Of a stretch of 64,000 bases of DNA, positions 10,429 through 22,047 are shown in pieces. The notes beneath the pieces are model-generated. The model was not told the DNA's origin and did not search any database. It saw only the letters and a list, made by a program, of their open reading frames with translations. Source of the stretch: an uncultured Acidimicrobiales bacterium (lineage in GTDB: Bacteria > Actinomycetota > Acidimicrobiia > Acidimicrobiales > CADCSY01); contig CADCSY010000120.1 of assembly GCA_902805555.1 (NCBI GenBank), forward strand, positions 23,572-87,571, in the 5' to 3' direction. A program made the translations under genes and the position numbers. Positions within the stretch are counted from its first letter, which is position 1. Each line of letters starts with the position of its first letter.

Positions 10429-12256
10429 CGCCTCCCGCCCCGGCTCCCGGGGGGCGCAGCTGCGCAACGTCGCACTGGTCGCACACGTCGACCACGGCAA
10501 GACCACCCTCGTGGATGCGATCCTCCGCGCCGGTGGCACCTTCGCGGAGCACGCAGCGGTCATCGACCGGGTCATGGACTCCAACGACCAGGAGAAGGAG
10601 CGAGGGATCACGATCCTCGCCAAGTCGGCGAGCGTCATGTGGCGGGGCGTCAAGATCAACCTCGTCGACACCCCCGGCCACGCCGACTTCGGCGGCGAGG
10701 TGGAGCGGGCGCTGACGATGGTCGACGGCGTGCTGCTGCTCGTCGACGCGGCCGAGGGCCCGTTGCCCCAGACCCGCTACGTGCTCTCCAAGGCCGTCGC
10801 AGCAGATCTCCCGGCCGTCGTGGTGATCAACAAGGTCGACCGGGCCGACGCCCGTCCCGACGAGGTCCTCGACGAGGTGTACCAGCTCTTCATGGACCTC
10901 GAGGTCCCCGACCACCACATCGACTTCCCGGTGCTGTCGGCCGTCGCCCGTGAGGGCAAGGTGACGGTCGGCATCGGCATGCCCGGTGACGACGCCGACC
11001 TCGCGCCGCTGCTCGACGCCATCCTCCACACCGTCCCCGCCCCCCTCGGCGACCCCGAGGCCCCGCTCCAGGCCCTGGTGACGAACCTCGACGCGTCCGA
11101 CTACCTCGGACGGCTGGCCATCGGCCGGGTCATGCGCGGCACCTTGCACGCCGGCCGCCAGGTGGCGGTGATCAAGGGTGGCGACGCCGCCACGATCGTG
11201 AAGAAGCCGTCGAAGGTGCTGGGGATCGCCGGCCTCGAGCGGGCCGAGGTCGACCGGATCGTCGCCGGCGACGTCTTCGTCCTGGCCGGGCTGCCCGACG
11301 TCGAGATCGGCGACACCATCGCCGACCCGTCCGACCCCGACCCGTTGCCCCGCCTCACCGTCGACGAGCCGGTGCTGCGCATGACGTTCGGGCCCAACAC
11401 CTCGCCGATCTCCGGCAAGGAGGGCACGTACGTCACGTCCCGCCACATCCGCGACCGCCTGGCCCGCGAGGTGCTCGGCAACGTCGCCATCAAGGTGGAG
11501 GACACCGAGTCGCCCGACATCATCCAGGTCGCAGGTCGGGGCGAGCTGCAGCTGGCCGTGCTCATCGAGACCATGCGCCGCGAGGGCTACGAGCTCGAGG
11601 TGAGCCGGCCCGAGGTCATCACGAAGGACATCGACGGCAAGCGCCACGAGCCGCTCGAGGAAGGCGTGGCCGACGTCCCCGACGACCACGTCGGGACGGT
11701 CACCCAGGCGCTGGCCCCACGCAAGGGCAAGGTGGTCGACATGCGCCCGGGTGACCCCGGCCGCACCCTGATCACCTTCGAGGCGCCGGCGCGAGGCCTT
11801 CTCGGCCTGCGCACCGAGCTGCTGACCGCGACCCGGGGCACGATCCTGCTGCACACCCGCCACCGGGGCTGGACGCCGTGGGTGGGCGACCTGCCGAGCC
11901 GGAAGGGCGGCGCCATGATCGCCGACCGCAGCGGGGTGAGCACCGCCTACGCCCTCGACAACCTGCAGCTGCGGGGCGAGCTCCTCGTCGGGCCGGGCGA
12001 GACCGTCTACGAGGGCATGGTCATCGGCGAGAACAGCCGGGCCGGCGACATGGTGGTCAACTGCGTCCGTGAGAAGCAGAAGACCAACATCCGCACGCAC
12101 GCGGCAGACGACGCCGTGAAGCTGCCGCCGCCCCGTGAGCTGACCATCGAGTCCTCGATCGAGATGATCACCGACGACGAGCTCGTGGAGATCACGCCCG
12201 GCAACCTGCGGGTCCGCAAGCGCAGGCTGCGGGAGCAGGACCGCCGCAGGGGCTAG
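10349..12256 (+). CDS. typA: translational GTPase TypA/BipA
   Basis: [40 protein letters not shown]; start uncertain and overlaps the upstream small ORF out of frame. Confidence 0.93.
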   Translation: MSTPTSPPATGPSTTRTSKSLPTTSADASRPGSRGAQLRNVALVAHVDHGKTTLVDAILRAGGTFAEHAAVIDRVMDSNDQEKERGITILAKSASVMWRGVKINLVDTPGHADFGGEVERALTMVDGVLLLVDAAEGPLPQTRYVLSKAVAADLPAVVVINKVDRADARPDEVLDEVYQLFMDLEVPDHHIDFPVLSAVAREGKVTVGIGMPGDDADLAPLLDAILHTVPAPLGDPEAPLQALVTNLDASDYLGRLAIGRVMRGTLHAGRQVAVIKGGDAATIVKKPSKVLGIAGLERAEVDRIVAGDVFVLAGLPDVEIGDTIADPSDPDPLPRLTVDEPVLRMTFGPNTSPISGKEGTYVTSRHIRDRLAREVLGNVAIKVEDTESPDIIQVAGRGELQLAVLIETMRREGYELEVSRPEVITKDIDGKRHEPLEEGVADVPDDHVGTVTQALAPRKGKVVDMRPGDPGRTLITFEAPARGLLGLRTELLTATRGTILLHTRHRGWTPWVGDLPSRKGGAMIADRSGVSTAYALDNLQLRGELLVGPGETVYEGMVIGENSRAGDMVVNCVREKQKTNIRTHAADDAVKLPPPRELTIESSIEMITDDELVEITPGNLRVRKRRLREQDRRRG

Positions 12257-12296
12257 GAGCCGGCCGGGGCGGCGACCGGGACGACAGGAGGCATGC

Positions 12297-13556
12297 GTGG
12301 CCACCTTCCAGCTCGTCTCGCGGACGGGCCACCCCGACTTCCTCGACCTCCCCTGGGACGAGCCGCTGGCGGCGTGGGGGTCCGACCGCATGGTCGACGT
12401 GGCCCGGGGCATCTCGCGCCACGTCGTGCGCTTCGTCACCTACGACGGGGCCGTCTACGCCGTCAAGGAGATCGGCCACGCCCTGGCCGGGCACGAGTAC
12501 CGCCTGCTCAGGTCGCTGGCCGAGGCGGGCCTCCCGGTGGTCGAGGCGGTCGGCGTGGTCGACGGCCGCCGGGCCGCCGACGGCTCCCCGCTCGACGCCG
12601 CCCTCATCACCCGCCACCTCGCCTTCTCGCTGCCGTACCGCTACCTCTTCGGGGGGCGGGGCGTGGCCGACCTCAGGAGCCGCCTCCTCGACGCCCTCGC
12701 CGTCCTCCTCGTGCGGCTCCACCTGGAGGGGTTCTGGTGGGGCGACTGCTCGCTGTCGAACACCTTGTTCCGCCGCGACGCCGGCGCCCTGTCCGCATAC
12801 CTGGTCGACGCCGAGACCGGCGAGCTGCGGGCCGACCTCTCGCAGGGCCAGCGCCTCCACGACCTCGCCATCGCCACCGAGAACGTCGCAGGGGAGATCA
12901 TGGACCTGGCCGCCGCCTCCCGCCTGCCGTCCGACGTCGACGCAGCCGAGGCGGTGGCGGAGCTCGAGCGCCGGTACCTCGGGCTCTGGGACGAGGTGAC
13001 GAGGGAGGAGGAGTTCGGCGCAGGGGAGCGCTACCGGGTCGACCGGCGCCTCGAGCGGCTCAACGACATGGGCTTCGACGTCGAGGAGCTCGAGCTGGTG
13101 TCGAGCGCCGGGGGCGACCGGTTGCGGCTCCAACCCCGGGTCGTCGAGCTCGGGCACCACCGCCGGCGCCTGCGCCAGCTCACCGGCCTCGACGTGCAGG
13201 AGAACCAGGCCCGCCGGCTCCTCAACGACATCCTCGGCTACCGGGCCCACCTGGAGCGTGCCGAGGGCGTCACCCTGCCCGAGGCAGTGGCCGCCTACCG
13301 GTGGCTGAGCGAGGTGTACGAGCCGATCACCGCCGCCATCCCGGGCGACCAGCGCTCGAAGCTCGAGCTGGCGGAGACGTTCCACGAGGTGCTGGAGCAC
13401 CGGTGGTTCCTGTCGGAGGCAGCCGGCGCCGACATCGGCAACGCCGCTGCGCTCCGTTCCTACCTCGACTCGGTGCTGCCGTTCGTTCCCGAGGAGGCCA
13501 GCGTGCTGCCGGCTGCACCTGACGAGGAGGAGGGCGCCGGGGGAGCCGCCGGATGA
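12297..13556 (+). CDS. DUF4032 / kinase-like domain protein
   Basis: GISRHVVRFVTYDGAVYAVKEIG...WGDCSLSNTLFRRDAGALSAYLVDAETGEL kinase-like fold pattern. Confidence 0.75.
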   Translation: MATFQLVSRTGHPDFLDLPWDEPLAAWGSDRMVDVARGISRHVVRFVTYDGAVYAVKEIGHALAGHEYRLLRSLAEAGLPVVEAVGVVDGRRAADGSPLDAALITRHLAFSLPYRYLFGGRGVADLRSRLLDALAVLLVRLHLEGFWWGDCSLSNTLFRRDAGALSAYLVDAETGELRADLSQGQRLHDLAIATENVAGEIMDLAAASRLPSDVDAAEAVAELERRYLGLWDEVTREEEFGAGERYRVDRRLERLNDMGFDVEELELVSSAGGDRLRLQPRVVELGHHRRRLRQLTGLDVQENQARRLLNDILGYRAHLERAEGVTLPEAVAAYRWLSEVYEPITAAIPGDQRSKLELAETFHEVLEHRWFLSEAAGADIGNAAALRSYLDSVLPFVPEEASVLPAAPDEEEGAGGAAG

Positions 13557-13575
13557 GGTCCCGGCGGGCCCGGCC

Positions 13576-14337
13576 TCACCCCCGACCGCTCGCGCGGCGC
13601 CGGCGGACGGCGGGGTGGGGGAGGACGGTCGTCGACGCGCACCGCCGGGCGAGGGCCTCCAGCAGCAGCTCGTAGACGTGGTCGCCGCACATGAGCTCGA
13701 TCTCGCGGCGCATCGTGGCGAGGACCGTGCCGTCCCCCACGAAGGCGTCGTCGCTCTCGGTGCACCACCACGCGAAGTCCTCGCCGCCCTCGCCCCAGTC
13801 CCGCCGCTTCCACTCCCGCAGCGTGGACGTCACGTGGCCGAGCTCGTCGGTGCTGTCGACCCGGCGCAGGGGCAGCTGCCAGCACACGTCCGGCTTGGTC
13901 TCGGCGTGGTGGAGGCCCCGCCGCTCGGCGGCCACGTGCAGCGCGCAGCCGGCCCCGGCGGGGAACCCGGGCCGGTTGAGCAGGATGCAGGCACCGTCGT
14001 GCAGGCGGGTCTGCCAGGACCCTCCCGACTCCAGGACGGTCGCCCCCCGACGGCGACCGACCGCGCGGTGCTGCCACTCGTCGGGCTCGAGGGTGGCGAC
14101 GACCGCCTCAACGCGCTCTCGGTCGGTTGCGTCGCTGAAGTGGGCGCCGTGGCTGCAGCACCCCTCGGAGAGGTGGGTGGCGTCCTCCGGGAGCACGCCC
14201 CGGCAGCCCCGCCCGAAGATGCACGTCCAGCGGCTGAGGAGGAACGTGACGTCGAAGGTCCACGTCCGTGCCTCGTCGGGGTCCTCGAAGCTCAACCACT
14301 CGTGGAGGTCGAGCGGTGCCGCGGTCACCGTGGCCAC
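13576..14337 (-). CDS. Cys-rich conserved hypothetical (DUF3109/YkgJ-like, tentative)
   Basis: C-x5-C, GCCSHGAHF, GCALH, KPDVCWQLPLR cysteine pattern; GTG start. Confidence 0.55.
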   Translation of the reverse strand: MATVTAAPLDLHEWLSFEDPDEARTWTFDVTFLLSRWTCIFGRGCRGVLPEDATHLSEGCCSHGAHFSDATDRERVEAVVATLEPDEWQHRAVGRRRGATVLESGGSWQTRLHDGACILLNRPGFPAGAGCALHVAAERRGLHHAETKPDVCWQLPLRRVDSTDELGHVTSTLREWKRRDWGEGGEDFAWWCTESDDAFVGDGTVLATMRREIELMCGDHVYELLLEALARRCASTTVLPHPAVRRRRASGRG

Positions 14338-14404
14338 CGCGACGGACCGGGCCTGGGTGTCGGGGGCATCGGCCGCCGATGGTAGGGCGCTACGGTTCGG
14401 CCTC

Positions 14405-14608
14405 GTGGCAGGCGAGCTCGACGACATCAGGGGGCGGCTCGAGGGCATCAGCGAGGAGCTCGCCGACCTCGCCATCCTCCGCCTGCGCGACTGCGTCGTC
14501 ACCGGGGGGGGCGAGCTGCCGGTCGACGAGAAGCTGCTGACCCGCGCCCGGAGGGCGGTCGAGAAGGCGGTGCACATCCTCAGCGAGGTCGACGTCGACG
14601 ACGACTGA
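14405..14608 (+). CDS. small conserved hypothetical protein
   Basis: 67 aa VAGELDDIRGRLEGISEELADLAILRLRDCV...; TACGGT 8 nt upstream of GTG. Confidence 0.6.
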   Translation: MAGELDDIRGRLEGISEELADLAILRLRDCVVTGGGELPVDEKLLTRARRAVEKAVHILSEVDVDDD

Positions 14609-14636
14609 CGGGCTGGCCGTCGGTGCACCGGGGCGG

Positions 14637-15761
14637 TCAGGGCTCGGGGTGCCCGGCCTCCTCGTGCTGGGCCACGGCGTCGCCCTCGGCCACGGTCGGG
14701 GGCTTGGCCCCGACGGGGGGCGCCGTCTCCAGGCCGTTGCAGCGGTCGATCAGCTGGCGCAGGCGGCCCATCTTGCGCCGGTCGAAGCGCAGGGCGAGGC
14801 GGGGCAGGTCGAGGTGGTCGGCGCCGGAGACCTCAGGCGGGAAGGGGCGGGCCCGGTCGATCCGACCGGAGACGGCGAGGTCCGCGAACTCGTCGGCGAG
14901 GGCCGCGATCTCCTCGTCGGTGGGCGCTGACCTGACGCGCAGGACGAGCCTGTCGCCGACGTAGCGCAACGAGTGGAAGTTGCGGTAGAAGCGCTCGATC
15001 TCCGCCACCGCCTCGTCCACGTCGTCGGTGATCCGGTACAGGGACCGGTCGGCCGGCGCGATCATCCCGTTGCCCGCGACCTCCTCCTCCACGAAGCGCT
15101 GCCAGCCCCGCCAGTACGTCCCGTCGGGCGTGTCCAGCAGGACGATCGGCACCGGCTGGGCCTTGCCCGTCTGGACCAGGGTGAGCAGCTCGAACGCCTC
15201 GTCCAGGGTGCCGAAGCCCCCGGGGAGCGACACGAAGGCAGCCGACTCCTTCATGAGCATGAGCTTGCGGGTGAAGAAGTACTTCATCTCGATGAGCTTC
15301 GGGTCACCGGCGATGAACTCGTTCGCCCCGGTCTCGAACGGGAGCCGGATGAGGACGCCGATGGAGTTGTCCCGGCCCGCCCCCTCCATGCCCGCCTCCA
15401 TGATCCCGGGGCCGGCACCGGTCACGATCATCCAACCCCGCTCGGCGAGCGCGGCGGCGACCTCGAAGGTCTGCGGGTACAGCGGGTCGTCCCGCCGCGT
15501 CCTCGCCGACCCGAAGATCGTCACCTTGTTCACGTCGCGGTAGGGCGCGAAGAGGGCGAACGCGTTCCGCATCTCCTTCAGCGCTGCGTTCGTGATCTTC
15601 AGGTCGAGGCGGTCGGCCTCGTCCCCGGCCAGGAGGATCCCCGACGTGAGGATCTCGAAGAGCTGGTCGCGGTCGCGATCGGCGCCGGCGGCGTCGAGGA
15701 GCGTCACGAGCTGGCGGTCCAGCTCGTCGTCGCCCGTCCGGTAGCGAGGGAGGTTCGACAT
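14637..15761 (-). CDS. LOG family (TIGR00730-like) Rossmann protein
   Basis: PGGFGTLDEAFELLTLVQTGK, VTGAGPGIMEAGMEGAG, KVTIFGSARTRRDDPLY. Confidence 0.85.
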   Translation of the reverse strand: MSNLPRYRTGDDELDRQLVTLLDAAGADRDRDQLFEILTSGILLAGDEADRLDLKITNAALKEMRNAFALFAPYRDVNKVTIFGSARTRRDDPLYPQTFEVAAALAERGWMIVTGAGPGIMEAGMEGAGRDNSIGVLIRLPFETGANEFIAGDPKLIEMKYFFTRKLMLMKESAAFVSLPGGFGTLDEAFELLTLVQTGKAQPVPIVLLDTPDGTYWRGWQRFVEEEVAGNGMIAPADRSLYRITDDVDEAVAEIERFYRNFHSLRYVGDRLVLRVRSAPTDEEIAALADEFADLAVSGRIDRARPFPPEVSGADHLDLPRLALRFDRRKMGRLRQLIDRCNGLETAPPVGAKPPTVAEGDAVAQHEEAGHPEP

Positions 15762-15798
15762 GGGCGGCCAGCGTTGCACGCCCGGGTACGTTCCATCC

Positions 15799-15987
15799 GT
15801 GGCAGACGGCGAGGCCCGCAGCTGCAGCCGCTGCGGCGAGCAGGCGACGGTGGTGGCCGGGGGCGTCCCCCCGGACTGGTCCGTCGGCACCGACCGGGGC
15901 GGGGTGTCGTTCCTGTGCGCGACCTGCACCCGTGCGAACCTGCGCTCGATCGAGGGCAAGCTCGACGAGGGGTGGTGGGAGGGCTGA
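15799..15987 (+). CDS. small CxxC protein (putative zinc-binding)
   Basis: CSRCGE...CATCTRANLRSIEG; leaderless-type TACGTT 6 nt upstream of GTG. Confidence 0.55.
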   Translation: MADGEARSCSRCGEQATVVAGGVPPDWSVGTDRGGVSFLCATCTRANLRSIEGKLDEGWWEG

Positions 15988-16000
15988 GGCTCCGACCGGC

Positions 16001-18292
16001 TCAGGCCGAGGTGGCGGTGGCGGTGGAGGGCCGGCCGTAGAGCGTGGTGCGCTGCTCGAGGCGGCGGCCGATCGGCTCGACCCACGAGCGGAACGTGTCC
16101 TCGTCCATGGCCTGGCCGTGGGTGGCGCCCGCAGCACGAGAGATGTTCTCGTCCATGAGGGTGCCGCCGAGGTCGTTGGCGCCGGCGGCGAGGACCTGCC
16201 GGGAGCCCTCTCGGCCCATCTTCACCCACGACACCTGGATGTTGTCGATCCAGCCGTGGTAGGCGATGCGCCCGACGGCATGCATCAGCAGCGCCTCCCG
16301 GAACGTCGGCCCCCGACGTGACCGGCGCTGCAGGTACATCGGGGCCGCCATGTGGACGAACGGCAGGGGCACGAACTCGGTGAAGCCGCCCGTCTCCTTC
16401 TGGAGGTCCCTCGTGCGGATCAGGTGGCGGGCCCAGTGCCTCGGCGCCTCGATGCTGCCGAACATGATCGTGACGTTGGAGCGCAGGCCGACGCCGTGGG
16501 CGGTCCGGTGGGCTTCGAGCCACTCCTCGGTGTTCACCTTGTCGGCGCACAGCGTGGCCCGGATCTCGTCGTCGAGGATCTCCGCTGCGGTGCCGGGCAG
16601 CGTCTTGAGCCCGGCGGCCATCAGGCGCTGGAGGTACTGGCCGAGGGGCTCGCCGTTGCGCTTGGCGCCCTCGGTGACCTCCAGGGCGGTGAAGCCGTGG
16701 ATGTGGATCTGCGGTGCGACGGCGGTCACCGCCTCGGTCACGTGCAGGTAGTAGTCGCCGTCGAAGTCGGGGTGGATGCCCCCCTGGAGGCACACCTCGC
16801 TGGCCCCCGCCTCGACCGCCTCGAGCACCCGGCCCTGGATGTCCTCCAGCGTGAGGAGGTACGGCTTGCCCCGCAGGTTCAGCGAGAGCGGGCCCTTGGA
16901 GAACGCGCAGAACCTGCACTTGAAGGTGCAGACGTTGGTGTAGTTGATGTTGCGGTTCGCCACCCAGGTGACGGCGTCGCCCACGACGGCGGCCCTCAGC
17001 TCGTCCGCCACCGCGGCCACGGCCGCCACCTCGGGGCCCCTCGCCGAGAACAGGGTGACGATCTCCGCCTCCCCGACCTCCTGGCCGAGGCGGACGCCGG
17101 CGAGCACCTCGGCCACCGCCCCGGTCGCCGCCGCCGCGGTCGGGAGGAGCGTCGGCGGTGCGACCTCGCCGCCCGAGCTCCACGGGTGGTCGCGCCCCAG
17201 CGCCTCTGCGTCGGCCCGGTCCATGACCGGGAAGCGCATGGCCGGATCCAGCCACCGCTCCGGGTCCTCGGCGTACGTCGGGTAGATCGTGAGCCGGGGG
17301 GCCAGGGCGTGGCCACGGGCCTCTGTGGCGGTCGCCAGCTTCGCCAGGGCGGGCCACGGGCGCTCCGGGTTCACGTGGTCGGGGGTGACCGGCGAGACGC
17401 CGCCCCAGTCGTCGATGCCGGCGTCGAGCAGCCGGCCGAAGTCGTCGCTGAGGTTGGGCGGGGCCTGGAGGTGGATCTCGGGCGGCAGCACGAGCCTGGC
17501 CGCCGCCACGCTCCACAGGTACTCGTCCTCAGGGCAGGGCGGCGCCTTGTGCATCGACGTGCCCGGCTTCGGGAGGAAGTTCTGGACGATCACCTCCTGG
17601 ACGTGGCCGTGCCGGGCGTGGCTGGCGGCGATCGCCTCGAGCGCCACGAGGCGGTCCTCCCGGGTCTCGCCGATGCCGACCAGGATCCCGGTGGTGAACG
17701 GGATGGCGAGCGCGCCTGCTGCCTCGAGGGTCGCCAGGCGCCGCGCCGGCTCCTTGTCGGGCGAGCCCCGGTGGGCCTCGAGGTCGGGGCGCAGGGACTC
17801 GAGCATCATCCCCTGGCTGGCGCTGACCGGGCGGAGGGAGGCGAGCTCGGCTGCGGAGAGGGCGCCGGCGTTGGCGTGGGGGAGCAACCCCGTCTCCTCG
17901 ACCACGAGCCGGCACATGGCTGCCAGGTAGGCGACCGTCGTGTCGTAGCCGTGCTCGGCGAGCCACGCTGCCGCCTCCGGGTAGCGCAGCTCCGGGCGCT
18001 CGCCCAGTGTGAACAGCGCCTCGTGGCAGCCGGCGGCGGCCCCGGCCCGTGCGATCCCGAGGACCTGCTCGGGTGACAGGTAGGGCGCCTGCACCCGCGC
18101 CGGCGGCTGGGCGAAGGTGCAGTAGCCGCACCGGTCCCGGCAGAGGTGGGTGAGGGGGATGAAGACCTTGGGCGAGAACGTGACCCTCCGGCCGTGGCTG
18201 TCGTCGCGCACCGACGCCGCCTCGGCCAGGAGCCGGTCGAGGGGCGACGCCAGCAGGGGCGCGTGGGCGGGCAGGACGGCGTCGAGGGGCAC
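16001..18292 (-). CDS. fbiC: 7,8-didemethyl-8-hydroxy-5-deazariboflavin synthase, CofG/CofH fusion (F420 biosynthesis)
   Basis: Two radical-SAM Cys clusters: [11 protein letters not shown] and [11 protein letters not shown]; fusion length about 763 aa. Confidence 0.94.
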   Translation of the reverse strand: MPLDAVLPAHAPLLASPLDRLLAEAASVRDDSHGRRVTFSPKVFIPLTHLCRDRCGYCTFAQPPARVQAPYLSPEQVLGIARAGAAAGCHEALFTLGERPELRYPEAAAWLAEHGYDTTVAYLAAMCRLVVEETGLLPHANAGALSAAELASLRPVSASQGMMLESLRPDLEAHRGSPDKEPARRLATLEAAGALAIPFTTGILVGIGETREDRLVALEAIAASHARHGHVQEVIVQNFLPKPGTSMHKAPPCPEDEYLWSVAAARLVLPPEIHLQAPPNLSDDFGRLLDAGIDDWGGVSPVTPDHVNPERPWPALAKLATATEARGHALAPRLTIYPTYAEDPERWLDPAMRFPVMDRADAEALGRDHPWSSGGEVAPPTLLPTAAAATGAVAEVLAGVRLGQEVGEAEIVTLFSARGPEVAAVAAVADELRAAVVGDAVTWVANRNINYTNVCTFKCRFCAFSKGPLSLNLRGKPYLLTLEDIQGRVLEAVEAGASEVCLQGGIHPDFDGDYYLHVTEAVTAVAPQIHIHGFTALEVTEGAKRNGEPLGQYLQRLMAAGLKTLPGTAAEILDDEIRATLCADKVNTEEWLEAHRTAHGVGLRSNVTIMFGSIEAPRHWARHLIRTRDLQKETGGFTEFVPLPFVHMAAPMYLQRRSRRGPTFREALLMHAVGRIAYHGWIDNIQVSWVKMGREGSRQVLAAGANDLGGTLMDENISRAAGATHGQAMDEDTFRSWVEPIGRRLEQRTTLYGRPSTATATSA

Positions 18293-18297
18293 GTGGT

Positions 18298-18768
18298 TCA
18301 GCTCTCGGCTCGAGCGGTCCGCGGCGCGCCCGGGCCCGGGGTGCTGCGGATCGCGGTGGGGGAGATGGTCTCGTCGCACGACCAGCAGATGAAGCGCTGG
18401 TCGAGCGGCTCGCCGCAGGACTCGTGCACGAGCACGAGGGGCGGACCGTTGTCGTTGCACAGGTGCTGGTCGCCCCAGCGCATCAGGGCGACGAGCGCCG
18501 GGGACAGGCCGACACCGCGCGGGGTCAGCCGGTACTCGTAGCGATCGGGCCGCTGCTGGTAGAGGCGGCGCTCGAGGACGCCGTGGTCGACGAGCTTGGC
18601 GAGGCGGTCGGTCAGGACGTTGCGGGCGATGCCGAGGTCGCGCTGGAGCTCGTCGAAGCGGCGCACGCCACGGAACGAGCTCCGCAGGATCAGCAGCGAC
18701 CAGCGGTCGCCGATCACCTCCAGGGTGCGGGCGATGGAGCAGTCGTGCTCGAGGTCCCCGGTGGCCAC
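18298..18768 (-). CDS. HxlR family transcriptional regulator
   Basis: [47 protein letters not shown]. Confidence 0.9.
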   Translation of the reverse strand: MATGDLEHDCSIARTLEVIGDRWSLLILRSSFRGVRRFDELQRDLGIARNVLTDRLAKLVDHGVLERRLYQQRPDRYEYRLTPRGVGLSPALVALMRWGDQHLCNDNGPPLVLVHESCGEPLDQRFICWSCDETISPTAIRSTPGPGAPRTARAES

Positions 18769-18834
18769 GGGCGCACCGTAGCAGTCAGTTGCGAATCAGG
18801 ACCCACGAACCGGCGCGACCGATGCGCCGGGGGA

Positions 18835-19941
18835 TCAGGTCCTGGCCGCCACCTTCTCCTCCAGCGTGGCGATGAGGCCGTCGAAGGCCTTGGCGAAGGA
18901 GTCGATCCCCTCCACCTCCAGGACCGCGGCGACGTCGTCGAGGTCGACCCCGAGCGCCGCCAGCTGCTCGAAGAGCTCGTCGGCCTCGTCCGCGCCCTGC
19001 TCGACGGTCGCAGCGACGGTGCCGTGGGCCTCGAACGCCTCGAGCGTCGCCTCCGGCATCGTGTTGACGGTGTCGGGTCCGATCAGGGTGTCCACGTAGA
19101 GCGTGTCGGGCAGCGACGGGTCCTTCGTCGAGGTCGAGGCCCACAGCGGGCGCTGCACCCGGGCCCCTCGCTCGGCGAGGGCGGCCCAGCGGTCCCCGGC
19201 GAAGGAGGAGCGGAAGAGCCGGTAGGCGAGCTTCGCCTGGGCCACGGCCGCCTTCCCCTTGAGCGCACGCGCCTCGGCGGTGCCGATCGCCTCGAGGCGC
19301 TTGTCGACCTCGACGTCGACCCGGCTGACGAAGAAGCTGGCGACGCTGGCCACGTCGCCCAGGTCCCGGTCCGGCTGCGCCACCGACAGCTCCTCGAGGC
19401 CGCTGATGTAGGCCTCGATCACCTCGGCGTAGCGGTCGAGGCTGAAGATCAACGTGATGTTGATGCTCCTCCCCTCGGCGATCATGCGCTGGACGGCGGG
19501 GATGCCCTCCTCGGTGGCGGGGATCTTGATCATCAGGTTGGGCTCGTCGATGGCCTCGTGGAAGCCCCGGGCGGCAGCGATGCTGGCGTGGGTGTCTCGC
19601 GCCATGATCGGCCCGAGCTCGAGCGAGACGAACCCGTCGCGGCCGCCGCTGTCGTCGAAGACGGGGCGGAGGAGGGCGAGCGTGTCCTCGATGTCGGTGG
19701 TCACCATCGCCCAGTAGGCGTCGGTGACGCTGCCGCCCTCCGCCAGCAGGCGGTCGAGCTGCTCGTCGTAGGCAGACCCCTCGCTCATGGCCTTCTGGAA
19801 GATCGACGGGTTCGAGGTGATCCCCCGCACGCCCCGCTCCACCCAGCGTCCGAGCTCGCCGTCGACGAGCCAGTCCCGGCGCAGGTTGTCCAGCCACGGG
19901 CTCTGCCCGTGCCCGTCGAACAGCTCGTGCAGCTTCGTCAC
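18835..19941 (-). CDS. tal: transaldolase
   Basis: [52 protein letters not shown]. Confidence 0.94.
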   Translation of the reverse strand: MTKLHELFDGHGQSPWLDNLRRDWLVDGELGRWVERGVRGITSNPSIFQKAMSEGSAYDEQLDRLLAEGGSVTDAYWAMVTTDIEDTLALLRPVFDDSGGRDGFVSLELGPIMARDTHASIAAARGFHEAIDEPNLMIKIPATEEGIPAVQRMIAEGRSINITLIFSLDRYAEVIEAYISGLEELSVAQPDRDLGDVASVASFFVSRVDVEVDKRLEAIGTAEARALKGKAAVAQAKLAYRLFRSSFAGDRWAALAERGARVQRPLWASTSTKDPSLPDTLYVDTLIGPDTVNTMPEATLEAFEAHGTVAATVEQGADEADELFEQLAALGVDLDDVAAVLEVEGIDSFAKAFDGLIATLEEKVAART

Positions 19942-19944
19942 CGG

Positions 19945-21960
19945 TCAGTCCTCCATGAGGTCGACGAGCAGGGCCCGGGCCCGGGCGGCCACGTCCTCCG
20001 CGTTGTACCCGAGCCTGGCCAGGGCCTCCGCCCCGGGCGCCGACACGCCGAAGCGGTCGAGCGCGACCACGTCGTCGGCCCAGCGCTCCCAACCCATCGA
20101 GGCCCCGGCCTCCACGGCCAGGGTCGGGGCCTCGGGGGCGAGCACCTCGTCCTGGTACTCGTCGTCCTGCTCGGCGAAGAGCTCCCACGAGGGCATGGAG
20201 ACCACCCTGGTGGTGGTGCCCTCCGCCTCGAGCAGGGCGGCTGCCTCGACGCAGGTGTGGACCTCGCTGCCGGTGCCGATGAGGATCAGGTCGGGGTCGT
20301 CCCCCCCGCCGGCGACGAGGGTGTAGGCGCCTCGCAGGGGGCCGTCGTTGCCGGCGGTGCCCTCGAGCACGGGGAGGTCCTGGCGGCTGAGGACGAGGGC
20401 GACCGGGCCGTCGACGTCCACCGCCACCCGCCACGCCGTGGCCGTCTCGTTGGCGTCGGCCGGGCGGAGCACCCGCACTCCGGGGATGGCCCGCAGGGAG
20501 GCGAGCTGCTCGATCGGCTGGTGGGTGGGCCCGTCCTCCCCGAGGCCAACGGAGTCGTGGGTCCAGGAGTAGATCACGTGGGCCCCGGTGATCGAGGCGA
20601 GGCGCACGGATGGCCGCATGTAGTCGCTGAAGGCGAGGAAGGTGCCACCGATGGGGATCGTGCCGCCGTGCATGGCCATGCCGTTCATGGCCGCACCCAT
20701 CGCGTGCTCCCGGATGCCGAAGTAGAGCTGGCGGCCACCCGGCTCGACGGCCGACTGCACGCCCTCGCCCTTGATGGTGGTCCCGGTGTTGCCGGTGAGG
20801 TCGGCGCCGCCGCCGAGGAGGCCGGGGACCACGTCCTGGATGGCGGCGATGACCGCTGCGCTCGCCTTGCGGGTTGCCAGCTCCTCGCCCGGCTCCCAGG
20901 TCGGCAGCTTCGCCTCCCACCCCTCGAGGCCGCGACCGGCGAGGCAGGCGTCGAAGGTGGCGCGGTCCACCGAGGAGGCCTCGAGCCGCGACCGCCACCC
21001 GGCGCTGCGCGCCCGGCCCCGCTCCCGCACGCTGTCGTAGAGGTCGATCACCTCGGGCGGGACGTGGAAGGTCTGGTCGGCGGGGAGCCCGAGGCGCTCC
21101 TTGGTGGCGGCGATCTCCTCGTCACCGAACGGCTCGCCGTGGGCGGCGGCGGTGTCGGTCTTGGTGGGCGAGGGCCAGCCGATGTGGCTCCGCAGGATGA
21201 TGAGCGACGGCTTGTCGTCGACGGCCATGGCCCGCCGCAGCGCCGCCTCCAGCGCGCTGCAGTCGTTCGCCACCTCGCCGATCTCGTCGACGTCCCAGCC
21301 GTAGGCGCGGAAGCGGTCCCCGGCGCGGTCGCTCAGGGCGAGCTCGGTCGGCCCGTCGATGGTGATGTGGTTGTCGTCGTAGACGTAGACGAGCCGGCCG
21401 AGGCCGAGGTGGCCCGCCAGCGAGGCGGCCTCGTGGCTGAGCCCCTCGGAGAGGTCGCCGTCGCCGGCGATCACGAACGTGTGGTGGTCGCAGAGCTCGG
21501 GGCCGAAGCGGGCCCGCAGGAACCGCTCGGCGACCCCCATGCCCACGCCGTTGCCGAAGCCCTGGCCGAGCGGGCCCGAGGTGACCTCGACGCCCGGCGT
21601 GTGGTTGCGCTCGGGGTGGCCGGGCGTGCGGGACTCGAACTGCCGGAAGGCCTTGAGGTCGTCGAGGGTGAGGCCGTAGCCGCTCAGGTGGAACATCGAG
21701 TACAGCAGGATCGACGCGTGCCCGGCGGAGAGCACGAAGCGGTCCCGATCGGGCCACTCGGGGTCGGCCGGGTCGTGGCGCAGCACCCGGTGGAACAGCA
21801 CGTGCGCGAGGGGCGCCAGCGCCATGGCCGTGCCGCTGTGGCCCGAGTGGGCGCGCTGCACGGCGTCCATGGCGATGCCCCGGACGACGTCGATGGCCAG
21901 CTGGTCCACCTCGCCGTAGGGCTGGTCGACGGGGTCGGTGCTGCTCCCTCGATCGGTCAC
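19945..21960 (-). CDS. tkt: transketolase
   Basis: [20 protein letters not shown], ThDP motif [32 protein letters not shown]. Confidence 0.95.
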   Translation of the reverse strand: MTDRGSSTDPVDQPYGEVDQLAIDVVRGIAMDAVQRAHSGHSGTAMALAPLAHVLFHRVLRHDPADPEWPDRDRFVLSAGHASILLYSMFHLSGYGLTLDDLKAFRQFESRTPGHPERNHTPGVEVTSGPLGQGFGNGVGMGVAERFLRARFGPELCDHHTFVIAGDGDLSEGLSHEAASLAGHLGLGRLVYVYDDNHITIDGPTELALSDRAGDRFRAYGWDVDEIGEVANDCSALEAALRRAMAVDDKPSLIILRSHIGWPSPTKTDTAAAHGEPFGDEEIAATKERLGLPADQTFHVPPEVIDLYDSVRERGRARSAGWRSRLEASSVDRATFDACLAGRGLEGWEAKLPTWEPGEELATRKASAAVIAAIQDVVPGLLGGGADLTGNTGTTIKGEGVQSAVEPGGRQLYFGIREHAMGAAMNGMAMHGGTIPIGGTFLAFSDYMRPSVRLASITGAHVIYSWTHDSVGLGEDGPTHQPIEQLASLRAIPGVRVLRPADANETATAWRVAVDVDGPVALVLSRQDLPVLEGTAGNDGPLRGAYTLVAGGGDDPDLILIGTGSEVHTCVEAAALLEAEGTTTRVVSMPSWELFAEQDDEYQDEVLAPEAPTLAVEAGASMGWERWADDVVALDRFGVSAPGAEALARLGYNAEDVAARARALLVDLMED

Positions 21961-22047
21961 CGGACCACCCTACCTTCGGGCCCTTCGCCGGCAGGGACGA
22001 CGGGCGGCCACCCGGGGTCGCAGCCGGCCGCTCGGTACCCTGCCTGG

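Noticed and set aside
10301-12439. 712-aa minus-strand ORF antisense to bipA
   Set aside because: Same GC-driven antisense artifact; bipA motifs are unambiguous.
14637-17516. 959-aa minus-strand ORF running through fbiC into the LOG gene
   Set aside because: Only the last 375 codons (start 15761) are a real protein; the upstream part is an alternate frame of fbiC.
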